From: Flavobacteriales bacterium
Lineage (GTDB): Bacteria; Bacteroidota; Bacteroidia; Flavobacteriales; Flavobacteriaceae
Assembly: GCA_003232435.1 (NCBI GenBank)
Contig: QIJL01000567.1
Coordinates: 1-32,285 of the forward strand
Reading direction: 5' to 3'
Length of the DNA stretch: 32,285 nucleotides
Below the pieces are notes generated by a model. It searched no databases. It was not told the origin of the DNA and saw only the letters and a program-made list of their open reading frames with translations. Positions 18,119 to 26,541 of the stretch are shown in pieces (positions within the stretch are counted from its first letter, which is position 1; each line of letters opens with the position of its first letter). Made by a program: the position numbers and the translations under genes.

Positions 18119-18399
18119 TTTCTATGAGTGGATTGATTGTTATTTGATTTTTGCCGTAAAGCTTAATCGTGGATTTCGCTAACCTCATGGTCTAATCTAT
18201 GATGGTCTTTTGAACCCCAATTAGCTTCTTCGCCGTCTTCAAGTTCAGTAATGAATTTCTCGATTTTATGGTAACTATATACTTGTTTACACTATGATTA
18301 CATTCATTAAAAACATTTTTAAATGAAAAGATGAATTCGATAAGAGATATGGATTCATGTTAAGAAACAAAATAGTTTCCAATAAATCTTATCACGATG

Positions 18400-18834
18400 T
18401 TAAGACTTTTCATCTTCAGAATTTTCAGGAAAAAGGTAAGGCATGATTTTAGCCTTATTATTTGGTAGAAATTCGTCGATAAATCTTAACTGTTCTTCTT
18501 TTTGTTTTCCTAAACAGTTTTCAAGCAAATAAGCCGTAGAGTGGAACAACTCTAGATGTTCTTTACCCATTACTTCCTTATAATATTCTGATATTTCATC
18601 AATTTTTTCTTTTGTCACCTCATGCATTATATCTCTAACCTTACCGTCATCAGCTATTAAATTTGAAGCTTTACCTAAAACAGTTTCTTCGTTCATCTTC
18701 ACGTATTCTTTAACTTTTTTAATATCGAAAATCTCAAAAAAAGTTTTCACGCTATTAAGAACTTTATTTTGCATAAAAAACAAAGCGACTAATATTGCCA
18801 GTACAACGGAGTTTACAATTTCAAGGTATTCCAT
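18400..18834 (-). CDS. Hypothetical protein with N-terminal transmembrane segment
   Basis: 144 aa; YLEIVNSVVLAILVALFFMQN then a charged helical region. Confidence 0.6.
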   Translation of the reverse strand: MEYLEIVNSVVLAILVALFFMQNKVLNSVKTFFEIFDIKKVKEYVKMNEETVLGKASNLIADDGKVRDIMHEVTKEKIDEISEYYKEVMGKEHLELFHSTAYLLENCLGKQKEEQLRFIDEFLPNNKAKIMPYLFPENSEDEKS

Positions 18835-19739
18835 TAAGTGTTTTTTTGGTTATTTGATAAATATATAAAATTCCTACACAAACTAAATAATTCACAAAGT
18901 AGACGTTAATTACACTAAATAATTAAAATTGGTGTAATTAAAGTATTATCTTAGCTATGTAATATACTAGCAATGATAAACCAAGACTTCAATTCCATTT
19001 TAGAACTAATCCAAGCCTTTCCTGACCAACAGTCTTGCATTGACCATTTGGAAGCTTTAAGGTGGAACGGAAACGTTGTAAGTCCTTTTGATGCCGATTC
19101 TAAAGTCTATAGCTGTAAAGGCAATAAGTACAAGTGCAAGAACACAGGAAAGTACTTCAATGTAAAGACTGATACCATTTTCGACAACACTAAGATTGAA
19201 TTACAAAAATGGTTTCTTGCCATTTGGTTAGTTACTTCACACAAGAAAGGAATTTCATCTTTACAATTAGGGAGAGACTTAAATATTACTCAAAAATCTG
19301 CGTGGTTCATGTTGAGCCGTATTCGTCAATGTTTTGGCTTAGACAATGATTCTAAACTTGACAACGAAGTTGAAGCAGACGAAACCTTTGTAGGTGGAAA
19401 GAACAAAAACAGACACGCCAACAAAAAGACTTACGGCAGTTCTGACGACAAAGCACCAGTTTTAGGGATGGTAGAGCGCAATGGAAAAGTTATCGCTAAG
19501 AAAGTGCCTAATACGACTTACGAAACCCTATCAACCGAAATACTAAGAAGTGTAAATGAAACCGCTAAATTATATACCGATGAATATTCATCTTACAAGA
19601 AACTAAAGCGAGTTTACGACCACCAAACAGTAAAGCACCACAGACGCCAATACGTTAAAGGTAGAGTGCATACAAATACAATAGAGGGTTTTTGGTCATT
19701 ACTAAAGCGTGGTATCTTTGGTATCTATCACTTTACTTC

Positions 19740-21039
19740 ACTAGTGGGTACTAAAAAATATAACAAGTTCTTTGAAATTCCTTGTATATCGTATTTACGG
19801 CAATTTTTGGTAGCGTGACGATTTGAATCGGAAAATAGGATTTTTGTTTAAAAATCCCATGAACCAAGGTAAATATGTCTTCGCCCAGATTACCGAATTC
19901 CTTCCGCGAAGGGTTTTCGACCGTATCGTAAAGGAACATCACGGCAACGGATACGTCAGGAGTTTCACCTGTTGGAACCATGCTCTGCATGGTCTTTGGG
20001 CAACTGACCTCAAGGGACGGTATGCGGGACCTGATTTTGAGCCTAGAGGCACACCGCCCCAAATACTACCATTTGGGGTTCGGGACATCCGTTACCAGAC
20101 GTAACCTTGGCAAGGCCAACGAAAAGAGAAGCCACAGGATCTTCGAGGAGTTCGCCTACGCCCTGATCGCCGAGGCCAGGAAAAGTTGTTACCGTGACGA
20201 TTTCGAGATCGATGTGGATGGCAACGTGCATGCCCTTGACTCTACGACGATAGACCTTTGCCTGAGCGTGTTCTGGTGGGCGGAGTTCCGAAAGGCCAAG
20301 GGAGGGATAAAGCTCCATGTGCTTTATGACGTAAAGACATCGATCCCCGGCTTCCTCCATATATCCAATGCGAGCCTCCACGATGTCAACGTGTTGGACA
20401 TACTTGCGTACGAGGCCGGAAGCTTTTACGTGATGGACAAGGCGTATATCGATTTTGCCCGGCTGTACGAGATACACCTGCAAAAGGCCTTTTTCGTTAC
20501 CCGTGCCAAGAAGAACATGCGCTTCAAAAGGATGTACTCGACAAGGACCGACAGGGTCAAAGGCATAAAATACGACCAGATAGGAAAACTAGAAGGACGC
20601 CATGCCAAAAAGAGCTATCCCGAAAAATTCCGGCGCATAAAGTATTTTGACGGTGAGGCCGAAAAGGAATTCATTTTCCTGACCAACAATACGGATCACA
20701 ATGCCACCGAGATAGCGATGCTGTACAAGAAACGCTGGGAGGTGGAACTGTTCTTCAAATGGATGAAACAACATCTGAGAATAAAATCATTTTGGGGGAT
20801 CAGCATCAACGCGGTCAAGATTCAGATCTATTGTGCAATCATAGCCTATTGCCTTGTCGCCATAATCGGGAACAAACTCAAATCAAAGCGTAGAATCTAC
20901 GAAATATTACAGATATTGAGCATATCGCTACTCGACAAAACCCCTGTAAGAGAGATACTTACAGATTACGATTACAAAGATGTCAAAGAACTAGAATCTA
21001 AACAATTGAAAATCAATGGGTTTTAAGTACCCACTAATG
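19740..21039 (+). mobile_element. IS4-family insertion sequence (1300 bp)
   Basis: Terminal inverted repeats ACTAGTGGGTACTAAAA / (rc) CATTAGTGGGTACTTAAAA; 10-bp TSD ACTTTACTTC at 19730-19739 and 21040-21049. Confidence 0.92.
19859..21026 (+). pseudogene. IS4-family transposase (DUF4372-like N-terminus), frameshifted
   Basis: MNQGKYVFAQITEFLPRRVFDRIVKEHHGNGYVRSFTCWN in one frame, continuing as MLCMVFGQLTSRDGMRDLILSLEAHRPKYYHLGFG in another. Consistent with a 2-nt loss at about 19979. Confidence 0.85.
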
Positions 21040-21180
21040 ACTTTACTTCTAAAAAACACTTACAGTTGTACGTTGACGAATTTGTTGTTAGATACAATTC
21101 AAGAAAACACCCTGAAGCAATGAGATTTAATTTATTTTTGAAAAATACAGAACACAGAATCACTTATAAGGAATTGATAA

Positions 21181-22317
21181 ATGGGTAATTTAGAAGAGCA
21201 AAAAAACTTTTTGTTCTATTCAACGCATGATGGAACAACTAATATTCAGGTTATTTTGGATGATGATACCGTTTGGGTAACTCAATCTAGCATGGCTGAA
21301 ATTTTCGACACCACAAAACAGAATATTAGCCTACACTTATCCAATATTTACAAAGAGGGAGAACTCAATAAATTTTCAACTGTCAAGGAAATCTTGACAG
21401 TTCAAAAAGAGGGAGGTCGGGACGTTCAGCGAACCATTGAGTTTTACAATCTTGACGCTATAATTTCTGTAGGGTATAGAGTAAATTCCCCTAAAGCCAC
21501 TTTGTTTAGGATTTGGGCTACTAGTATTATAAAAGAGTATTTGATAAAGGGGTTCGCTCTGGACGATGATAGACTTAAACAAGGTAAGACTTTGTTTGAT
21601 AAGGATTACTTCGATGAATTACTCGAAAGAATTCGTGAAATCCGTGCGTCAGAAAGGCGTTTTTATAAGAAAATAACCGACATATATTCTTTAGCTATTG
21701 ACTACGATTCTAAAGCTAAAATATCTCAAACATTCTTTGCTACGGTACAGAATAAGTTGGAATATGCAATAACTCATCATACAGCTTCGGAAATAGTAAA
21801 ACTTAGGGCAAATTCAAAATTGCCAAACATGGGTTTAACAAGTTGGAAAAATGAGAAAAGGGGAGGTAAGATTTTAAAATCAGATGTTTCCGTTGCTAAA
21901 AACTATTTCAACCGCGATGAAATATCAGAGTTAAATATTTTGGTCAACATGCTGCTTGATTTTGCGGAATTACAAGCAAAAAGAAATCAAGGGATGACTA
22001 TGAAGGATTGGGTTGAAAGACTAGATGCCTTCATTAAATTCAATGATTACGATTTACTAAAGGATGCTGGTAAAGTTAGGGCTACCGCGGCAAAGTCTTT
22101 TGCAGAAAAGGAATTTTCCAAATTTAGAATAGTTCAAGACGTAGAATTTAAATCTGACTTTGATAAATTTGTTGAACAATCAAAATCTGGAAAATTACCT
22201 AAAGAAAATAAGCACAATCTTCCGCCTTGGCCTGATGATGAGAAGGAAGAATTCTCTACGTTCAATAAGAAACTTAAAAAAGGATTAGAATGGAATCCTA
22301 AGAAAAATAAAAAATAA
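21181..22317 (+). CDS. rhuM: Virulence RhuM family protein
   Basis: 378 aa; VWVTQSSMAEIFDTTKQNISLHLSNIYKEGEL, IEFYNLDAIISVGYRVNSPKATLFRIWAT. ATG at 21181 overlaps the IS1595 transposase stop (21186-21188). Confidence 0.9.
   Translation: MGNLEEQKNFLFYSTHDGTTNIQVILDDDTVWVTQSSMAEIFDTTKQNISLHLSNIYKEGELNKFSTVKEILTVQKEGGRDVQRTIEFYNLDAIISVGYRVNSPKATLFRIWATSIIKEYLIKGFALDDDRLKQGKTLFDKDYFDELLERIREIRASERRFYKKITDIYSLAIDYDSKAKISQTFFATVQNKLEYAITHHTASEIVKLRANSKLPNMGLTSWKNEKRGGKILKSDVSVAKNYFNRDEISELNILVNMLLDFAELQAKRNQGMTMKDWVERLDAFIKFNDYDLLKDAGKVRATAAKSFAEKEFSKFRIVQDVEFKSDFDKFVEQSKSGKLPKENKHNLPPWPDDEKEEFSTFNKKLKKGLEWNPKKNKK
21378..21402. repeat. Intragenic palindrome in RhuM
   Basis: AACTGTCAAG-gaaat-CTTGACAGTT, perfect 10-bp arms, at about codon 66. 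Confidence 0.9.
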
Positions 22318-22318
22318 C

Positions 22319-22550
22319 ATGAATCCGAAAATTGATATACTAACGGAAGCCGTTGTAAAAATGGAAAATCTATTTGAAGTCTATAATCCAGACGATGTAG
22401 AATCGGTAAGTATGCTAAATTATTCAGTAAATTCAAATGAATTGATGTTGCACACGGCTTAAAGAAGCAAACCACAACGAAGAATTCATTCCCATATTTG
22501 AAGCCTTAGAAAAAAGAGTTGCAGCTGTGAAGGCTAAAGCTAATCTTTAA
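22319..22550 (+). pseudogene. Small frameshifted ORF remnant downstream of RhuM
   Basis: MNPKIDILTEAVVKMENLFEVYNPDDVESVSMLNYSVNSNELMLHTA* then, in another frame, RLKEANHNEEFIPIFEALEKRVAAVKAKANL*. Confidence 0.4.
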
Positions 22551-22800
22551 AAATAGCACATCGGTTTTGACCGTTTCGTCTTGGTTACTGCCCTAAAAAA
22601 GCGAACATTGACATTGTGCATACGCTCCTTGAAACACAAGAATACCTTTAGCGGACTTTTTCCCTTGCTCTGCGTTACTGAATTAGCCGTAACGTAACCA
22701 AAAAGGTTGAACTTGTAAAAAAACAGGATGGCTCTACATCCGAAATCCGACTTTTCTCATTAGTGTAAAGTAGTATATAGTTTCGTGAATATCAATGATA

Positions 22801-22851
22801 TAAACGTTCATAAACGAAAACAAACGTTTATGAACGTTTACAAACGAAAGT
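22801..22851. repeat. Five tandem 10-bp AAACG-type units containing a 16-bp perfect inverted repeat
   Basis: AAACGTTCAT AAACGAAAAC AAACGTTTAT GAACGTTTAC AAACGAAAGT (22802-22851); arms 22801-22816 and 22825-22840. Confidence 0.85.
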
Positions 22852-22944
22852 AATTATTTTCCGACCGAATAAAAGTTGAGGCAGGCTCTAGGTTTGTGGT
22901 GTCGGAGGATAGTCCGCCGATAGTATCAATTGTTTAACCATGAG

Positions 22945-22964
22945 TTTCCCGCCGTTGCGGGAAA
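22945..22964. promoter_or_regulatory. Hairpin in the ssb leader
   Basis: TTTCCCGC-CGTT-GCGGGAAA perfect 8-bp stem, ending 21 bp upstream of the ssb ATG. Confidence 0.6.
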
Positions 22965-22985
22965 GAAATTAAAAAATCATTTATT

Positions 22986-23318
22986 ATGAACGCACTTAAA
23001 AACAAAGTACAGTTGATCGGTAACTTGGGCCAAGACCCTGAAATCGTAACCTTAGAAAATGGTAGCAAGCTCGCCAAGTTTACCATTGCCACAAACGACT
23101 TTTACAAGAACGCCCAAGGCGAAAAAGTAGAGGACACCCAATGGCACAATGTGGTCGCTTGGGACAAGCTCGCCGATATCGCCGAAAGTTATCTGGCCAA
23201 GGGCAAACAAATTGCCGTCGAAGGCAAGTTGACGCACCGCTCTTACGAAACGAAGGAAGGCGAAAAACGCTACTTTACCGAAGTCAGATGTAACGAGCTT
23301 TTGATGTTGGGAAAGTAG
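22986..23318 (+). CDS. ssb: Single-stranded DNA-binding protein
   Basis: 110 aa; NKVQLIGNLGQDPEIVTLENGSKLAKFTIATND, WHNVVAWDKLADIAESYLAKGKQIAVEGKL. Confidence 0.93.
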   Translation: MNALKNKVQLIGNLGQDPEIVTLENGSKLAKFTIATNDFYKNAQGEKVEDTQWHNVVAWDKLADIAESYLAKGKQIAVEGKLTHRSYETKEGEKRYFTEVRCNELLMLGK

Positions 23319-23530
23319 AGCCCTCCTTAATCTCCCCAAAGGGGGAGACCTGTTAAGGGTAGAAAGATGTGAACCGTCTGTCAGTAAAAACAGATGGACG
23401 GTCCATTTTATATAGCATGTCGGTCGAACATGTCAGTCCGAGCGCCCGCCTGAATGACAAAGTCGGGCAGGCAGTCGAAGACCATACCGGCACAGAGATC
23501 AATCAATACCTAGCCAAAGTACTTTTAAAA

Positions 23531-23863
23531 ATGAACAAAGAGATAATCATTTCCGATGAGATTGTTCACGGCAAGATTTATCATATCAGAGGGCAAAAAG
23601 TTATGCTTGACAGAGATTTAGCAGAACTCTACGGAGTCGAAACCAAGTATTTGAAACGTCAGGTGCGAAGAAATATCGAACGTTTCCCCGAAGATTTTAT
23701 GTTTCAGCTTGAAAAAGAAGAACTTGAAAATTGGAGGAGACAAATTGGCACCTCCAATTCTTCCGATAACTTGAGGAGCCAAAATAGCACCTCAAGTTGG
23801 GGAGGCACCAGATATGCATCGATAGCGTTTGCAGAAAATGAATTCAAAAATTTAAGAGTGTAA
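23531..23863 (+). CDS. ORF6N domain protein, C-terminally truncated
   Basis: In-frame start MNKEIIISDEIVHGKIYHIRGQKVMLDRDLAELYGVETKYLKRQVRRNIERFPEDFMFQL; ends prematurely after WGGTRYASIAFAENEFKNLRV. Confidence 0.78.
   Translation: MNKEIIISDEIVHGKIYHIRGQKVMLDRDLAELYGVETKYLKRQVRRNIERFPEDFMFQLEKEELENWRRQIGTSNSSDNLRSQNSTSSWGGTRYASIAFAENEFKNLRV
23730..23799. repeat. Two intragenic palindromes in the first ORF6N gene
   Basis: AATTGGAGG...CCTCCAATT (23730-23760) and AACTTGAGG...CCTCAAGTT (23769-23799), each with perfect 9-bp arms. Confidence 0.9.
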
Positions 23864-23875
23864 ATAATTTAGGAA

Positions 23876-24406
23876 ATGAGCAAGGAAATAACCATCTCCG
23901 AAGAAATAATCCATGGCAAGATATATTATATGCGGAGTCAAAAAGTAATGTTGGATAGGGATTTGGCCGAACTGTATGGCGTTGAAACAAAAGTTTTAAA
24001 ACAAGCTGTACGAAGAAACCTGAAACGGTTTCCCAAAGACTTTATGTTCGAGATGAGCAAAGTAGAGCTGACCCATTGGAGGTCACAATTTGTGACCTCC
24101 GATAACGACAAGTTCGGACTGCGATATGCACCATTTTGTTTTACCGAGCAGGGCGTAACTATGTTATCTTGCATTTTGAATAGTGATCGGGCAATTGCAG
24201 TAAACATTCGGATCATTAGAGTATTTGCAAAAATGAGAGAAGTGTTTGCAGATACCTTGAACTTAAAATTTGAAATCGAGGAAATCAAAAAGCAACTCTC
24301 AAACCATGGCAAGAACATAGAACTGGTTTTTGATTATCTGGATGAGCTGATCAAGAAGAAAGAAAATAACGAACCAAGAAAACGAATAGGCTACAAATCA
24401 CAATAG
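23876..24406 (+). CDS. ORF6N domain-containing protein
   Basis: 176 aa; MSKEITISEEIIHGKIYYMRSQKVMLDRDLAELYGVETKVLKQAVRRNLKRFPKDFMFEM...LRYAPFCFTEQGVTMLSCILNSDRAIAVNIRIIRVFAKMR. Confidence 0.9.
   Translation: MSKEITISEEIIHGKIYYMRSQKVMLDRDLAELYGVETKVLKQAVRRNLKRFPKDFMFEMSKVELTHWRSQFVTSDNDKFGLRYAPFCFTEQGVTMLSCILNSDRAIAVNIRIIRVFAKMREVFADTLNLKFEIEEIKKQLSNHGKNIELVFDYLDELIKKKENNEPRKRIGYKSQ
24079..24101. repeat. Intragenic palindrome in the second ORF6N gene
   Basis: GGAGGTCACAA-T-TTGTGACCTCC, perfect 11-bp arms, at about codon 68. Confidence 0.92.
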
Positions 24407-24449
24407 CCGCACATAAGTATATTGAACAACAATCCATATTTTTACAACA

Positions 24450-26267
24450 ATGACATCCGTAACGACTACACACCAAGATTTACTCCCCTTATTAAAAACC
24501 CATTTTGGCTACGACTCCTTTTTACCGAACCAATTGGCGGTGATCGAGGATGTGCTGTCAAAAAAAGATGTATTGGCCATCATGCCTACGGGCGGCGGAA
24601 AATCACTCTGCTTCCAATTGCCTGCTTTGGCTATGGAAGGCACCACCATTGTGGTATCGCCTTTGATCGCATTGATGAAAGATCAAGTAGATGTACTTCG
24701 TGCCAACGGAATCGTCGCTGCCTACTACAACAGTTCACAATCCCCGGAAACACAACAGGAAATTTTTCAACAGTTAAAAAAAGGCGAACTAAAATTGTTC
24801 TATGTCGCTCCGGAGAGCCTAGGTTCGTTCGGCAGCATTTTCAAAGAAATCGAAATCAGTCTGTTCGCCATCGACGAGGCGCATTGCATCTCGTCTTGGG
24901 GACATGATTTTCGCCCGGCCTATACCCAATTGGGAAGTTTGAAAGAGCGGTTTCCCGAGATACCCGTTTTGGCCCTGACCGCTACAGCGGATAAAACTAC
25001 GCAAGACGATATTGCGGATCAATTGGCGATTCCGTACGCCGAAAGGCATTTGGCCTCTTTCAATCGACCGAATCTGTATTTGGAAGTCCGTCCCGCCCAA
25101 AACCGCATCAAACAGATTGTTGATTTTATTGGACACCGACCCGACGAAAGCGGTATCATCTATTGTTTGAGCCGGAAGAATACCGAGAAAATCGCCGAAC
25201 GGTTGCGGGATTCCGGCTTCTCGGCCAAGGCCTACCATGCGGGTATGTCAACACAGGAACGTACACAGACCCAAGAAGATTTTGTCAACGACCGCATACC
25301 CATTATCGTGGCGACCATCGCCTTCGGTATGGGTATCGATAAAAGCAATGTGCGCTGGGTAATTCATTATAACCTGCCCAAAAATGTCGAGGGCTATTAT
25401 CAGGAAATCGGCCGTAGCGGTCGAGATGGGTTACCTGCCCATACGCTGCTTTTTTACAGTTTTGGCGATGTAGCCCAGTTGCGCAGGTTTATTTCGGAAA
25501 GTGATAATGCCGAGGTCGAATATGCCAAACTCGAACGTATGCAGCAGTTCGCCGAGGCCTTGAGTTGCCGCCGCATCGCTTTGCTGAACTATTTTGGCGA
25601 GAATCTGACCGAAAATTGTGGCAATTGCGATATCTGTAACCGTCCGCCCAAATATTTTGATGGTACGCTGATGACCCAAAAAATCTGTTCCGCAGTGGCG
25701 CGGTTAAAAGAATCGGAACCTATGGGTACCGTGGTCGATGTGCTCAGGGGCGCGCAGAATGCGAATATTTACGAAAAAGGATTGCAAAGTATAAAGACTT
25801 ACGGTGCGGTAAAAGATGTTTCTTGGCAGGATCTGCAGCAATACGTAATTCAACTTTTGAACCAAGGGGTGCTTGAAATCAATTTTAGGGAAGGCTCCCG
25901 AATCGCACTGACCCCCTTGGCGAAACAAATTTTGTTCGAAAGAAAAAAAGTACAGCTCGCCATTTTGGTCAAGGAAAAACCGAAGACAAAACGGGAACGG
26001 AGAGCTACGATCGAAAAAACAGAATTGTTCGAAAAACTCCGTGCGCTGCGCTATCAGATTGCCACCAAAGAAAATGTACCCGCTTATGTGGTCTTCGGCG
26101 ATGCCAGTTTGAAGGATATGGAAGCGAAACTCCCTGCCAACGAACATGAATTTCTGGAAGTTTCCGGAGTAGGTAAGGCGAAGTTGGAAAAATATGCCGC
26201 CGTTTTTCTAAAGGCGATTGCCGAGCATCAAGCTTCCATGAAACATGAAACTTTCGCTCACAAGTAA
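24450..26267 (+). CDS. recQ: ATP-dependent DNA helicase RecQ
   Basis: 605 aa; MPTGGGKSLCFQLPAL, DEAHCISSWGHDFRPAY, QEIGRSGRDG, zinc-binding CRR...CGNCDIC, C-terminal HRDC-like region. Confidence 0.94.
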   Translation: MTSVTTTHQDLLPLLKTHFGYDSFLPNQLAVIEDVLSKKDVLAIMPTGGGKSLCFQLPALAMEGTTIVVSPLIALMKDQVDVLRANGIVAAYYNSSQSPETQQEIFQQLKKGELKLFYVAPESLGSFGSIFKEIEISLFAIDEAHCISSWGHDFRPAYTQLGSLKERFPEIPVLALTATADKTTQDDIADQLAIPYAERHLASFNRPNLYLEVRPAQNRIKQIVDFIGHRPDESGIIYCLSRKNTEKIAERLRDSGFSAKAYHAGMSTQERTQTQEDFVNDRIPIIVATIAFGMGIDKSNVRWVIHYNLPKNVEGYYQEIGRSGRDGLPAHTLLFYSFGDVAQLRRFISESDNAEVEYAKLERMQQFAEALSCRRIALLNYFGENLTENCGNCDICNRPPKYFDGTLMTQKICSAVARLKESEPMGTVVDVLRGAQNANIYEKGLQSIKTYGAVKDVSWQDLQQYVIQLLNQGVLEINFREGSRIALTPLAKQILFERKKVQLAILVKEKPKTKRERRATIEKTELFEKLRALRYQIATKENVPAYVVFGDASLKDMEAKLPANEHEFLEVSGVGKAKLEKYAAVFLKAIAEHQASMKHETFAHK

Positions 26268-26541
26268 TCCCATATATGGTTCAAGAAAGGCTTGTCGGTC
26301 TCCAAAACCACTTTTAAACGTGCATTTATGCATTTTTAGGAATCTGATCCCCTTCCTTCGGAGGGGAATGTCCCAACAAATGATAGTGGATAAATTTGAC
26401 ACCGAAAAAGCCTTTATCCCTCCCGATAGATTGGGACTAAAGGGAGGACTTTTTATAGACTCTAGCCTCCCGACGCCTCGGGGTCAATCCCTTCAGGGCT
26501 TGGGCAAATAAAAACTGGCGGCTCTTTTGGGTAAATCCCTT

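Larger units (their letters stand above)
18973..21188 (+). pseudogene. IS1595-type (ISXO2-like) transposase interrupted by an IS4-type element
   Basis: ORF 18973-19739 encodes VEADETFVGGK...YTDEYSSYKKL...HTNTIEGFWSLLKRGIFGIYHFTS. Joining 19739 to 21050 (removing the IS and one TSD) restores ...GIYHFTSKKHLQLYVDEFVVRYNSRKHPEAMRFNLFLKNTEHRITYKELING*. Confidence 0.92.

Noticed and set aside
18906-18942. TTAATTACAC...GTGTAATTAA inverted repeat upstream of the IS1595-type transposase as the element terminal repeat pair
   Set aside because: Both arms lie on the same side of the transposase, so they cannot be the two element ends; more likely an operator or chance A/T palindrome.
20043-20483. 146-aa minus-strand ORF in the IS4 element
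   Set aside because: Antisense shadow of the transposase coding sequence.
24422-24907. 161-aa plus-strand ORF overlapping the recQ start
   Set aside because: Out-of-frame shadow of a clear RecQ reading frame; Arg/Cys-rich, no family resemblance.
26245-26511. 88-aa ORF downstream of recQ
   Set aside because: Composition of non-coding spacer with hairpins (CCCCTTCCTTCGGAGGGG; CCCTCCC...GGGAGG); overlaps recQ end.
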